Notes under the pieces: model-generated
The model's database searches: none
Told to the model about the DNA's origin: nothing
What the model saw: only the letters and a program-made list of their open reading frames with translations
Part shown: positions 43,758 to 52,805 of the stretch, piece by piece
How positions within the stretch are numbered: the stretch's first letter is position 1
Layout: the number at the start of each line of letters is the position of its first letter
Translations under genes and position numbers: made by a program
Assembly (NCBI GenBank): GCA_017849585.1
Contig: JAFIGT010000015.1
Span: forward strand, 1-64,000
Direction: 5' to 3'
From: Verrucomicrobium sp.
GTDB lineage: Bacteria > Verrucomicrobiota > Verrucomicrobiia > Methylacidiphilales > UBA1321
DNA: 64,000 nucleotides

Positions 43758-45020
43758 CTATTCGTTGATCTTCGCCATTGTCTCCGCCATCAACTTCTCT
43801 TCCTTCTCACGGGCCGCTTCCACGTCGTAGTCGTGATTGTCGGTGTGGTTCGGGTTGAGGGGCGACATGGCGCGCAGCTTCTCGATGATCGGGGGGATCA
43901 CCTTCAGCGCGTAATCGACGTCGGCTTCGGTGTTGTAGTGGCTGAACGAGAAGCGGACGCAACTGCGCGCGCGCGCCGGGGTCAGGCCCATCGCGCTGAG
44001 AACGTGCGACGGATCGAGCGAGCCGGTCGTGCAAGCGGAACCGGACGAGCAGCAGATGCCTTCCAGATCGAGGCGCAGCAGGATCGCTTCCGCTTCCACG
44101 AAGTCGAACGCGATGTTCGACGTGTTCGGCAGGCGCGCATCGCGTTTGCCGTTGATGTAAATATTCGGGAGCTTTTCTTCGAGCGTCTTCTCGAACTTGT
44201 CGCGCAACGCCCGCACGCGGGTCTGCTCGTCGTTCAGGCTCGCGAGGGAAAGTTCCGCCGCCTTGCCGAGACCCACGATCGACGCCACGTTCTCCGTGCC
44301 GCCGCGCTTGCCGCGTTCCTGACCGCCGCCCACCACGTAAGGGAGGAGCTTCGTGCGGCGCTTGACGAACAATACGCCCACGCCCTTCGGGGCATGCAGT
44401 TTATGACCGGAGAGCGAGAGGAAATCCACGTTCGTGTCGCGCACATCGATCTTGATTTTACCGGGGCACTGCACGGCGTCGGTGTGGAAGAGCACTCCCT
44501 TCTTGTGGCAGATCTCGGCGATTTCCTTGATCGGGAAAATCACGCCAGTCTCGTTGTTGGCCGTCATGATCGAGACAATGCCCGTATCCTCGTGGATCGA
44601 GTTTTCCAATTCCTTCAGGTCGAGTTCGCCCTCGGAGTTCACCTTGAGCCACGTGACTTTGTAACCCTGCGTTTCGAGGTACTCGCCCTGGTTCATGATG
44701 GCGGAGTGCTCGACCGCTGTGGTGACGAGATGCTTCTTGCCCGTCGTGCGCAACGCGGACCAGATCGCCGTGTTGTCCGATTCGGTGCCGCAGCTCGTGA
44801 AGAAAATTTCCTTTGGATCGGCATTGATCAGGGCCGCCACCTTTTCACGCGCGGCGATCAGGGACGCCCCGACACGCTTGCCGAAGGCGTAGGCGCTGGA
44901 GGGGTTGCCGTAAAGTTCGGTCAGGTAGGGAACCATGGCTTCGAATACCTCGGGGGCGATGGCGGTGGTGGCGTTATTGTCGAGGTAGGTGAGTCGTTTG
45001 GCTTCCTGATGCATAATCAA
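43758..45020 (-). CDS. cysteine desulfurase (NifS/IscS family)
   Basis: This PLP enzyme releases sulfur from cysteine for Fe-S cluster or thiolation pathways. The 420 residues show the N-terminal YLDNNATT, the PLP lysine in SLSGHKLHAPKG (about 205-216), and the catalytic cysteine loop CCSSGSACTTGSLDPSHVL (about 325-343), which is of the long, flexible NifS/IscS type. No iscU/nifU gene is adjacent. The C-terminus has an extra charged tail (EAAREKEEKLMAETMAK). The gene converges with the heptosyltransferase gene and diverges from the kinase-like gene. Confidence 0.94.
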   Translation of the reverse strand: MIMHQEAKRLTYLDNNATTAIAPEVFEAMVPYLTELYGNPSSAYAFGKRVGASLIAAREKVAALINADPKEIFFTSCGTESDNTAIWSALRTTGKKHLVTTAVEHSAIMNQGEYLETQGYKVTWLKVNSEGELDLKELENSIHEDTGIVSIMTANNETGVIFPIKEIAEICHKKGVLFHTDAVQCPGKIKIDVRDTNVDFLSLSGHKLHAPKGVGVLFVKRRTKLLPYVVGGGQERGKRGGTENVASIVGLGKAAELSLASLNDEQTRVRALRDKFEKTLEEKLPNIYINGKRDARLPNTSNIAFDFVEAEAILLRLDLEGICCSSGSACTTGSLDPSHVLSAMGLTPARARSCVRFSFSHYNTEADVDYALKVIPPIIEKLRAMSPLNPNHTDNHDYDVEAAREKEEKLMAETMAKINE

Positions 45021-45122
45021 TTTTCTTTTACGGTTGGGGTGCGATGACTAAGAGAGGCAATGTACTGGAGAGAGGGCTTGTTTCAAGTCGATACTCCATG
45101 CATAAGAGAATCTAAGCATTAT

Positions 45123-45758
45123 ATGTCAGCCAGAGAAGACAGCCTTAAAAAGCTGGTCGGCGCGTTGATTCACGACGTGCGCAACCAGATCAATGGAATG
45201 GTCCTCGAATTGACCGACCTGCGCGAGCGCTGGCCGGACCCCCGCGTTACGGCGGAAACCGTTCCCTTGATGAAGCAAGCCATGGAAATGGCCGACCGCC
45301 TGCGTGGCGTCCGGGAACGGCTCGACCCACCCGCGCCCCGGCTGCAACCGATGTCGCTTCTCGAAGCTTGGCCGCAAATCGCGCCCCAAGCCAAACTCGT
45401 CGCGGGCCTCGGCGAAAACGACACCATTGAAATCGACTCGCTCCAAATCAAGCTCGCTGTCGCGGAATTGATTACCAATGCCGTCGACGCCGGCAATGGA
45501 GCGACCCTGCCCCAAGGCCGCATCGAACCCGGCCAGCTTGTCCTCATCGTCGAAAATCCCGTCGCCGAAGCCCCCCAACAAATCGACCAATGGGGCAAGC
45601 TCTCCGGCTACACCACCAAACGCCGTCACCTCGGTCTCGGCTGCTCCTACGTCCACGCCGTCGCCCGCGCCCACGGGGGCCGCTGCGAATGGCATTACGA
45701 CGAGAAGGCCAAACTAGTCCGTGCCGAATTGCGCTTGCCGCTCGCCCAGACGGCGTAG
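45123..45758 (+). CDS. histidine-kinase-like or ChpT-like phosphotransfer protein
   Basis: This 211-residue soluble protein has a DHp-like hairpin with an H-box (LIHDVRNQINGMVLELTDL, His about residue 18). A HATPase-like fold follows, with an intact N-box 'LAVAELITNAVDAGNG' and a late GLGCSYVHAVARAHGG segment. The G1 box (DxGxG) expected between them is not seen; the position reads LIVENPVAEAPQQ. It could therefore be a weak or inactive kinase, or a histidine phosphotransferase of the ChpT type, which has the same fold without ATP binding. There is no sensor domain and no neighbouring response regulator. Start chosen at 45123 (MSAREDSLKKL). Confidence 0.65.
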   Translation: MSAREDSLKKLVGALIHDVRNQINGMVLELTDLRERWPDPRVTAETVPLMKQAMEMADRLRGVRERLDPPAPRLQPMSLLEAWPQIAPQAKLVAGLGENDTIEIDSLQIKLAVAELITNAVDAGNGATLPQGRIEPGQLVLIVENPVAEAPQQIDQWGKLSGYTTKRRHLGLGCSYVHAVARAHGGRCEWHYDEKAKLVRAELRLPLAQTA

Positions 45759-45777
45759 CGGGAGATCGACCTCCCGC
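45758..45777. terminator. bidirectional hairpin between convergent genes
   Basis: GCGGGAG (45758-45764), loop ATCGAC, then CTCCCGC (45771-45777) forms a perfect stem that begins in the last base of one stop codon and ends 8 bp before the convergent exoprotein gene. Only a short TTG follows, so efficiency as an intrinsic terminator is doubtful. Confidence 0.45.
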
Positions 45778-45785
45778 TTGTCCGA

Positions 45786-48700
45786 TCACGGAGCCGTCAC
45801 ATTCAGCCGGATGAACTTCTGCTCCGCGCCCAGTGTATCGACTTGATACTGGATAATCGGGTCGCCCGTCAGCGGATCGGTGCCGACCGTCTGCGTATTG
45901 TCTGGCGTCACCGTCTGCCAGGTCTTCAAATCCGTCGACACCTGCACCTCGATATTCAAATCCGATGCCGCCGGATTCTGGCGATGCTGCAGCGTCAGAT
46001 ACTCCTTCGAGTCCTGCTCGATCACACTCGTCACCGGCAAGGCGCCCTTGTCCGCTTCCCCCAGCGCCGCGCTCGGATCAATGTGGCAGAGGTATTTCAT
46101 CACATTCGCAACGCCATCGTTGTGCGGTTGGGCCGCGGGACCGCTAATCAGGGGATTGCTGGCTTCTTGCGAGGTAAAATATCGGGTGTACCAACCTTGC
46201 AGTGTGGAAACATCGCCATGCAACCAGGCAATGCCCATCGTGGATAAGCCATTGACGGTGGAGTTGCCGCCCATGGTCCAGATTTTTTCGTCGGGAGTGA
46301 TGACGATGGTGCTAATCGCCCAATCTGGTTTGGAGCTTGTCACGTAGCTGGGATCAGGTGCTCCATTGGCGTCGAGACGTTTCGTATCGAAGGATCTCCC
46401 AAAGACGATTTTCCCATTCTTTTGCACGGCGACAGCTTGGATGATCGAGGTGTTATCGGAGGAAGTGTTCGAGAAGGAGCTATCCAATGTGCCGTCGGCG
46501 TTGAGGCGGGTGAGGAATTTGACGCTTTGGCCGAAGACGGAGGAGAAGTCACCGGCTGCCACGATTTTTCCGTCGGATTGTAAGGCGATGCTATACACGC
46601 GGCTGCTCTCGATTCCGATCTGAAAGGTGGGATCGAACGCACCCGTTAGGTCCAATCGTGCCAGACAGAAGGGGTCCGTGGAGCCGGTGCGGGCAAGGCT
46701 GCCACCGACCAGCACAAAACCATCCGGCTGCAGGGCGAGAGTGTTGGTTTCACTCGAAGAGCTTCCAACCGCGTTGAATGTTGAATCGAGAGTCCCCGAG
46801 GCATTCAGTTGGATCAGGAACGAGGGGGTACTACTGACAGCGGTCTCGAGATGGTAACCACCGATGAGGATTTTACCGTTGGGACGCACTAAAATGACAT
46901 TGGCTTGCAAGGAGCTATCTGTGGTGAGATTGAAATTAAAGGTGGTGTCCACGGCACCACTTGGGGTGAGTCGGGCTGCGGCCTTGCGCGTGACTCCGTT
47001 GATGCTGGTAAACGCACCAACGACCAGAATGTTGCCCGCGTTATCGAGCGCCAGACCTTTCACAGCACCATTAGGGCCCGTGCCAATCGCGAAGCTGGAA
47101 TCGAGGCTGCCGTCGGCATTCAGGCGCGCCAGATTGTTGCAGGCAACGCCATTTACCATGGAGAATACTCCGCCAATGATCACCTTGCCATCGGTTTGCA
47201 CCGCCATGGCTTTGACGCTTCCGATGAAGCCTCCATTGGAAATAGAGGGCAAGAATTGACCGTCGGGATTCCCCGGATTGCGACCGAAGGCGGTGGACTG
47301 GACGGAGACGGTCGCCTGTGCCGGGAGTCCATCGCAGCTCGCCTGCACCGTTGTTGTGCCGATCGCCACACCGACGAGCAGGCCATAGCTATCAATGGCT
47401 GCGACTGAGGGGGCACTGGAGGTCCAGTTGGCTCCGCCTGTGACGTAGACCGTCGAGGTATCGGACATCACTTGTTTCGCCGAAAGTCTTGTGGCGCGAT
47501 ACCAAGGGAAAGTGACCGAGGGGCTGGTCGGTGAGATGGAGAATGAGGTCGCTGTGAGCGGGACGCCGAAATTTTGCGACACCAGAATTGAACCCCAAGA
47601 GCCATCAACGACCAAATCCGGCTTGCCATCTCCATTTAGATCCCCGATCGCAGTCCGTGTCGCCATGTCAATTCCGTAGTTGCCAGTCGGGATATTCAGT
47701 GTTGCCATGCGGGTAAGCGTCGTCGCGGCATTTCCGGTGCCTCCATTAAGGTAGACATTGATTCCACCGGGGAAATCACGGGTGATGACCAGGTCCGGAA
47801 GGCCATCTCCGTTTAAATCACCAACGGAGAGGCGCCGTACATAAAGAAAACCGCCGAGATCAATTCGCGATCCGAAAGAGGCCGCTGACAGCGGGCCGGG
47901 CTGACTTTGGTTCGGAATGAGAGACAAGGAATTGCCTCCCGAAAGTAACTCGGGTTTTCCATCTCCGTTCAGATCGACAATGGCCAACGCGTAGGGCGTT
48001 GATGAATGGGGGATCTGAATATTCTGAGCAAAAGAAATCGTCCCCGGTGTTGAAGTATTTTGCAGAATGAAAACCGTTGCGAAATAGGTCGCGACAGCGA
48101 CATCCGGTTTCCCATCGCCATCCAGATCTCCGACAGCGAAATCATTAACCGGGCTGGCGTTCAAGTAGAAGCTCACCGCGGCATTGAAAGAGCTGGTGCT
48201 TAAGGTGCCGCCGAGCCCTTTATTGCGTAAGACTCCGACGTTGAGCCCGCCCATGGCGATATCGAGCCAGCCATCCCCATCGATATCGACCAGCTTCACG
48301 GAGCTTGGGGTTGAAAACAGATCATAAGATTGATAGGGGATGGGGAAGGTAATGGCGGGAGCAAAAGAAATCGCTCCGGGCGTGCTCGTGTTTTGCAGGA
48401 GGCTCAAGGAATTGCCACTCGAATTGGCTATGACAATATCTGGTTTCCCATCGCCGTTGAGGTCGCCAATCGCGAGGTCCGTCGGTCTGGTCCCCGTGCT
48501 GATTGTTGTTACGATGGCGAAGGAAGATGTTGCGAGATCTCCCGACGGATAGGTGCCGGTATTGCTGAAAACGATCACGTTGTCGTTGTTCCGATTGGCG
48601 GCGACGATGTCCGGTTTCCCGTCCCCGTCCAGATCGCAGATCTTCACGCCCATCGTGGGACTGCTACTATACCCGGTTGAGAGATTGACGAGCGCGGGCT

Positions 48701-49274
48701 TGGTGGGGCTTGGTGGATAGGAGCTCTGTTGCCCAAAGGACCGGTCTGCGATCGTGGCGACAGGAGAAAATTTGGGGATAAAGGGCTTGGCCGAATAAGC
48801 GGTCTTTCCATTCTCGGACGTTACGGAAATGAAATCGTAGCTGGCCCCAACGGGGACGATAGTTTCAAGGCTCGTGTCGTTCAGGGACACAATTTCGGCT
48901 CGCACCGCACCGAATCGGACGATCGTGGCGCCCGCATTGGAGCCGAAATTCGAACCCGTCAATACAATGGTCGTGCCCGGTGCGGCCGAATCCAGACTTA
49001 CCGATGTGATGGAAGGAGACGCGGCGGAGGCGAGGTCGGCCTCAAGGGCCGCCACGACATCAAAAACCAAGCCATCCAGAAAAGAAGAGGAGGGGGTGTC
49101 CAACGAATCGGCGCGAATGGAGGTTGATGTGGAAACGAGACCCCACACGAGAAAGAGCAGCGCGATGATACGGCGACCGGAGTTCCCGTTTTGTTGCCCG
49201 ATGACGAGTGAGCGATTCTGAGACCGCTTTGGAATCCCTTCACCCCTGCCCCTGCGATCGCTTGTCTGGCGCAT
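45786..49274 (-). CDS. giant secreted FG-GAP / delta-60 repeat protein
   Basis: This 1162-residue exoprotein has an N-terminal signal after a basic leader (IIALLFLVWGLVSTSTSIRA). An IPT/TIG domain occupies about 85-165 (SLDSAAPGTTIVLTGSNFG), followed by about seven FG-GAP/VCBS repeats with calcium-type DLDGDGKPDI or DLNGDGKPDL loops (about 200-580). A Big2-like segment follows (about 600-665), then at least six delta-60 repeats (MAVQTDGKVIIGGVFS; RLNADGSLDSSF; about 680-1010). The C-terminus is a beta domain ending in AEQKFIRLNVTAP. No PEP-CTERM or other anchor is seen at the end. The likely role is surface adhesion or binding; no catalytic motif is visible. Confidence 0.88.
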   Translation of the reverse strand: MRQTSDRRGRGEGIPKRSQNRSLVIGQQNGNSGRRIIALLFLVWGLVSTSTSIRADSLDTPSSSFLDGLVFDVVAALEADLASAASPSITSVSLDSAAPGTTIVLTGSNFGSNAGATIVRFGAVRAEIVSLNDTSLETIVPVGASYDFISVTSENGKTAYSAKPFIPKFSPVATIADRSFGQQSSYPPSPTKPALVNLSTGYSSSPTMGVKICDLDGDGKPDIVAANRNNDNVIVFSNTGTYPSGDLATSSFAIVTTISTGTRPTDLAIGDLNGDGKPDIVIANSSGNSLSLLQNTSTPGAISFAPAITFPIPYQSYDLFSTPSSVKLVDIDGDGWLDIAMGGLNVGVLRNKGLGGTLSTSSFNAAVSFYLNASPVNDFAVGDLDGDGKPDVAVATYFATVFILQNTSTPGTISFAQNIQIPHSSTPYALAIVDLNGDGKPELLSGGNSLSLIPNQSQPGPLSAASFGSRIDLGGFLYVRRLSVGDLNGDGLPDLVITRDFPGGINVYLNGGTGNAATTLTRMATLNIPTGNYGIDMATRTAIGDLNGDGKPDLVVDGSWGSILVSQNFGVPLTATSFSISPTSPSVTFPWYRATRLSAKQVMSDTSTVYVTGGANWTSSAPSVAAIDSYGLLVGVAIGTTTVQASCDGLPAQATVSVQSTAFGRNPGNPDGQFLPSISNGGFIGSVKAMAVQTDGKVIIGGVFSMVNGVACNNLARLNADGSLDSSFAIGTGPNGAVKGLALDNAGNILVVGAFTSINGVTRKAAARLTPSGAVDTTFNFNLTTDSSLQANVILVRPNGKILIGGYHLETAVSSTPSFLIQLNASGTLDSTFNAVGSSSSETNTLALQPDGFVLVGGSLARTGSTDPFCLARLDLTGAFDPTFQIGIESSRVYSIALQSDGKIVAAGDFSSVFGQSVKFLTRLNADGTLDSSFSNTSSDNTSIIQAVAVQKNGKIVFGRSFDTKRLDANGAPDPSYVTSSKPDWAISTIVITPDEKIWTMGGNSTVNGLSTMGIAWLHGDVSTLQGWYTRYFTSQEASNPLISGPAAQPHNDGVANVMKYLCHIDPSAALGEADKGALPVTSVIEQDSKEYLTLQHRQNPAASDLNIEVQVSTDLKTWQTVTPDNTQTVGTDPLTGDPIIQYQVDTLGAEQKFIRLNVTAP

Positions 49275-49795
49275 TAGTTGTCCCCGTCTTATCCGTGTTC
49301 ATGACTCTACAACGTGATTCTCCCAGAGAATGAGTGGAATGCAGAGCGCCTGCCATACTGAGCGGACTCAGTTTCGGGGGCAAGAAAATGACGGATTAGA
49401 TTGGATGAACGAGGAGGAGGAGGGCTTATGCCGAGTGGAAATCGGTCGGTATGCCGCAAAAATATCGCACACGCAGCTCATATAGCTCACCTAACGCAAA
49501 CGCTCCGGGGCAGGGTGTGCTTAAATGGGGGCATGAACGGTCGGAAATTTCTCTACGGGCGGGATACCTTAGCACTTTGCGTGTGCGTGGGAAGGACTCG
49601 CCCAGAGTATCAGGCACTTGGGAAAAGTGGAGACGTTGGGAGACGTCCGGAGCGCGGTACGCGAAATTCGTCCCGCCCCGCCGGCCGCGTGACGCTGCAT
49701 CCAGTACTTAAAGGAACTAAGGCTCTTGGATCTACCGATTTCCGAAAGCGGCGGCACCGTGTGCCGCCAGCTACGGGGTGCAGGCTCAGCCCTGC
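49275..49795. other. intergenic region with a duplicated element and palindromes
   Basis: No protein gene is confidently present. The region holds copy A of the 232-bp element (49459-49690) and a double palindrome (49752-49797) next to the glyS stop. A weak reading frame runs through both, but its composition (many Arg, Gly, Pro) is that of non-coding GC-rich DNA. Confidence 0.5.
49459..49690 (+). repeat. 232-bp duplicated element, copy A
   Basis: This copy aligns ungapped with 18978-19209 (minus). The blocks are TCGCACACG at 49465, ACCTAACGCAAACGCT at 49489, TGTGCTTAAAT at 49516, an ATG at 49533, and AAGTGGAGACGTTGGGAGA at 49625, continuing with Y-GT-Y-CGGAGCGC. Between the ATG and the last block the two copies differ strongly but have the same length (94 bases). 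Both can encode a short frame with SGDVGR at codon 32. No gene follows copy A on this strand. Confidence 0.7.
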
Positions 49796-49797
49796 CT
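49752..49797. repeat. modular REP-like repeat (two palindromes)
   Basis: GGCGGCACCGTGTGCCGCC (49752-49770; 8-bp arms, CGT loop) is followed by the linker AGCTACGGGGTG and then CAGGCTCAGCCCTGCC. The reverse complement has the same order of modules as 58304-58347. It ends at the glyS stop codon and probably forms the end of the glyS transcript. Confidence 0.65.
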
Positions 49798-51358
49798 AGC
49801 GGATCTTCGGCGTGAGGTAGTGGGTGAGCTTCTCGATCGGGATGCGTTCCTGCTTCATCGAGTCGCGATGGCGCAGGGTGACGGTATCCTTTTGACCGGC
49901 GAACTCACCGTCCTTTGCGCCTTCGAGGGTCTCGAAGTCGATGGTGATGCCGAACGGTGTTCCGGCTTCGTCCATGCGACGGTAACGGCGGCCGATGGCT
50001 CCGGCTTCGTCGTAGAAGGTGGTCATGTAGGGACGCAGCAGCTCCTGCACGGCCTTGGCCTTGGCGACGAGTTCGGGCTTGTTCTTGAGCAGCGGGAAGA
50101 TGCCGACCTTGATCGGGGCCATGCGCGGGTGGAAACGCATGACGACGCGCGTTTCGCTGTTCCCCTTTTCGTCGGTGACGACTTCCTCATCGTACGCTTC
50201 GCAGAGGAGGGCGAGGATGGTGCGGTCGACGCCGGCGCTGGGCTCCACCACGTGGGGGAGGAACTTGGTCTTGGTCTCTTCGTCGAAGTATTCGAGCGGC
50301 TTGCCGCTGGCTTCGGCGTGTTGCTTCAGGTCATAGTCCGTACGGTAGGCGATGCCTTCGAGTTCCTGAATGCCGAAGGGGAATTCGTACTCGAGGTCAT
50401 AGGTGCCCTGCGAGTAGAACGCGCGGTCGGCTTCGGAGATGGTCTTGACGTGGATCTTGTCGCGGGGGATGCCGATCGCTTCGTACCAGGCGAGGCGGTC
50501 TTCCTTCCACTTTTCGAGCCACTCGAAACCGGCACCCGGCTTGACGAAAAATTCGACTTCCATTTGCTCGAATTCACGCGAGCGGAAGATGAAGTTGCGC
50601 GGGTTGATTTCGTTGCGGAACGACTTGCCGATCTGGGCAATGCCGAAGGGCAACTTCTTGCGCGCGACTTCGAGGACGTTCTTGAACTGGACGAACATCG
50701 CCTGCGCGGTTTCGGGGCGCAGATACGTGATGGCGGAGTCGTTTTCGACCGGGCCCACGTAGGTCTTGAACATCAGGTTGAACGTGCGCGGTTCGGAAAG
50801 CTGCGCGCCATTCTCCGGATTGAACGCTGTGGAGTCGGTGACCTTCTCGGTGCGGTCTTCAATCGGGTTGATGATCTTGTTCGATTCGAAGCCGGTGCCT
50901 TGGGCGTAGAATTCGCGGGCCACTTTTTTGGCCTTTTCCGAATGTTCACCCTCGCGGACGAGCACGGCAAAGGGTTTGTCGCTGGTCCAGCTCTTTTCCG
51001 GAGCTTCGGCGCCCTTGAACCAATGGACGGTGCCGGACTGGGGATCAATCTGGTCGGCGCGGAAACGCTTCTTGGTGACGAAGCATTCCACGAGCGGATC
51101 GGAGAAAGTGGCTTCGTGGCCGCTGGCGCGCCAGACGGCGCGGTTCATCAGAATGGAACCATCCATGCCCACGATATCATCGCGGTACTGGGTCATGCTC
51201 TTCCACCAGAAGTCCTTCAGGTTACGCTTCAAGTCGGCCCCGAGAGGACCGTAATCCCACGCTCCGTTGAGACCCCCGTAAATTTCCGAAGATTGAAAGA
51301 TGAAGCCGCGCCGTTTGCATAGGGCGACAATTTTTTCCATTTTGTCAGCGTCCGCCAT
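49796..51358 (-). CDS. glyS: glycyl-tRNA synthetase (dimeric type)
   Basis: This enzyme charges tRNA-Gly. The 520-residue class II synthetase is of the alpha2 type. It has the N-terminal CKRRGFIFQSSEIYGGLNGA segment, a motif 2 region IAQIGKSFRNEINPRNFIFR (about 237-256) and motif 3-like GVDRTILALL (about 378-387). A C-terminal anticodon-binding domain is present (PIKVGIFPLLKN; YRRMDEAGTPFGITID). Its length is typical for an alpha2 GlyRS, so no separate beta subunit is needed. A modular palindrome overlaps its 3' end. Confidence 0.97.
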   Translation of the reverse strand: MADADKMEKIVALCKRRGFIFQSSEIYGGLNGAWDYGPLGADLKRNLKDFWWKSMTQYRDDIVGMDGSILMNRAVWRASGHEATFSDPLVECFVTKKRFRADQIDPQSGTVHWFKGAEAPEKSWTSDKPFAVLVREGEHSEKAKKVAREFYAQGTGFESNKIINPIEDRTEKVTDSTAFNPENGAQLSEPRTFNLMFKTYVGPVENDSAITYLRPETAQAMFVQFKNVLEVARKKLPFGIAQIGKSFRNEINPRNFIFRSREFEQMEVEFFVKPGAGFEWLEKWKEDRLAWYEAIGIPRDKIHVKTISEADRAFYSQGTYDLEYEFPFGIQELEGIAYRTDYDLKQHAEASGKPLEYFDEETKTKFLPHVVEPSAGVDRTILALLCEAYDEEVVTDEKGNSETRVVMRFHPRMAPIKVGIFPLLKNKPELVAKAKAVQELLRPYMTTFYDEAGAIGRRYRRMDEAGTPFGITIDFETLEGAKDGEFAGQKDTVTLRHRDSMKQERIPIEKLTHYLTPKIR

Positions 51359-51448
51359 AAGAGGTTCATCATTCCGGCTAGAAGAAAATGAAGCAAGAGT
51401 TTTTCAGCACTCGTGCCGATGTAATTGCAATAAATGAGTCAGCAGGAG

Positions 51449-51495
51449 TTGACTTTATTATCTTTGATCGTTAATTTATGTGATCGAGATATAAT
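51449..51495 (+). promoter_or_regulatory. candidate promoters for the RHH gene
   Basis: TTGACT (51449-51454) and TAATTT (51472-51477) are spaced 17 bases. A perfect TATAAT lies at 51490-51495 without a matching -35 box. Both lie about 70-90 bases before the small gene at 51567, in an AT-rich patch that contrasts with the GC-rich surroundings. Confidence 0.45.
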
Positions 51496-51566
51496 GTAAG
51501 GTAAAATAATAACTTACCCGCCTCGCAGTTCGGAGGTTTCGAGGGGCAACTAAGGGAGGCATTACC

Positions 51567-51743
51567 GTGAAAACCAGCGGAAAAAGCAAGAAATCCAATA
51601 GTTCATGCGGGATAATAGTTGACTTAAGCCCGGAGGAAAAACGAGTTTTGAAGTCCAAGGCTCGTCATTACGGCATCAGTACGACCGATTTTGTTCGGAC
51701 CGTGGTAAACGAATATTTTGCTCTGGAAATGTCGAAGCGGTGA
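51567..51743 (+). CDS. 58-residue ribbon-helix-helix protein
   Basis: This is a short gene with a GTG start at 51567 and a strong ribosome binding site AAGGGAGG (51551-51558) at correct spacing. The peptide has a Lys/Ser-rich N-terminus. The strand GIIVDLSPEEKRVLKSKARH and helix ISTTDFVRTVVNEYF follow, fitting an Arc/MobC-like ribbon-helix-helix DNA-binding fold: a beta strand for DNA contact, then two helices for dimerisation. Such proteins act as antitoxins, mobilisation accessory proteins or small repressors. No toxin or relaxase gene is adjacent; the following queG gene is on the other strand. Codon use is more AT-rich than its neighbours. Confidence 0.7.
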   Translation: MKTSGKSKKSNSSCGIIVDLSPEEKRVLKSKARHYGISTTDFVRTVVNEYFALEMSKR

Positions 51744-51773
51744 AGCGCTTCGTTCAGTTTGGGGTGTTTAGCT

Positions 51774-52805
51774 TCAGGTATTGACTCGTTGCTCGATGCG
51801 TGCAACGGCCCACGCGGCATGTTCGCGCACGAGCGGTTCGATATCGTTGAGAGCCTGATGGAGAGCGGGCAGGTCGTCCGCTGTGCCGATATTTCCGAGG
51901 ACGACACAGACATTGCGCAACAGCCCGCGTCGTTTGACACGCAGAATGGGGCTGCCCGCGAAGCGTTGTTTGAATTCCTGTGGACTCAACGCGAGATAAT
52001 CGCGGAGGTCGAGTTGCGTTGAGGTGGTGGAGGCGAAGCGCAATTCCTGCGATTGCTTCGCGAAGCGATTCCACGGACAGATGGTGAGACATTCCTCGCA
52101 GCCGTAGAGGTGATCCCCGATGAGCGGGCGCAGTTCCTCGGGAATGGAGCCCTTCAGTTCGATGGTGAGGTAGGAGATGCAGCGGCGTGCATCCAGTTCA
52201 TACGGCGCGGTGATGGCCCGCGTGGGGCAGACATCGATGCAGCGGGTGCACGAACCGCAACGGTCGCGGGCTGGTTCATCGGCCGCGAGGTCGAGTGTGG
52301 TGAGAATCTCGCCGAGGAACAACCACGGTCCGAACTTCGCGTTGAGCAACATGGTGCTCTTCGCCTGCCAGCCGAGCCCGGCGAGTTGGGCGACATTCTT
52401 TTCCAGCACGGGCCCGGTGTCGGCATAGAATTTGTGCGCTCCCCCCGCATTGGCGGTGAGCCAACTCTGAAAGGCCGCGAGTTTCTCGTCGAAGAGGGTG
52501 TGGTAATCCTCGCCCAGCGCGTAGGTGGCGATGCGACCGCGGCGTGTGGGGGCGGGCTGATAATGATTGAGTCCCACCGCGATCACGCTACGCGCCTCGG
52601 GCAGGACCTGTTGTGGATCGGTCCGGCGTTGCGGATCGCGCGCCAGCCAACCCATCTCGCCGTGGCGCCCATCGGCAATCCATTGCTGATAATAGTCCGC
52701 CTGCGTGGGACGTACCGCCGCCGCGATGCCGCAGAGGTCAAAGCCCAAGGCGCGGGCCTGATCCTTGATCTGCGTGGCGGTGAGCGTGAAAGTGGGGGTG
52801 GGCAT
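51774..52805 (-). CDS. queG: epoxyqueuosine reductase
   Basis: This cobalamin- and Fe-S-dependent enzyme carries out the last step of queuosine formation in tRNA. The 343-residue protein starts at 52805 (MPTPTFTLTATQIK); an ATG 7 codons upstream is possible. Family features are an N-terminal ALGFDLCGIA and the region 'RRTDPQQVLPEARSVIAVGL'. Two [4Fe-4S] cysteine sets follow: CGSCTRCIDVCPT (about 186-198) and CEECLTICPWN (about 236-246). A C-terminal HEAT-like pair of helices (ADDLPALHQALND) ends the protein. Confidence 0.96.
   Translation of the reverse strand: MPTPTFTLTATQIKDQARALGFDLCGIAAAVRPTQADYYQQWIADGRHGEMGWLARDPQRRTDPQQVLPEARSVIAVGLNHYQPAPTRRGRIATYALGEDYHTLFDEKLAAFQSWLTANAGGAHKFYADTGPVLEKNVAQLAGLGWQAKSTMLLNAKFGPWLFLGEILTTLDLAADEPARDRCGSCTRCIDVCPTRAITAPYELDARRCISYLTIELKGSIPEELRPLIGDHLYGCEECLTICPWNRFAKQSQELRFASTTSTQLDLRDYLALSPQEFKQRFAGSPILRVKRRGLLRNVCVVLGNIGTADDLPALHQALNDIEPLVREHAAWAVARIEQRVNT

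Noticed and set aside
51500-51566. Possible preQ1-like riboswitch before the RHH gene, near queG
   Set aside because: There is a CCTCG/CGAGG hairpin and an AACTAAGGGAGG tail, but the loop sequence does not match the preQ1-I consensus, and queG is on the opposite strand, so the leader does not belong to it.
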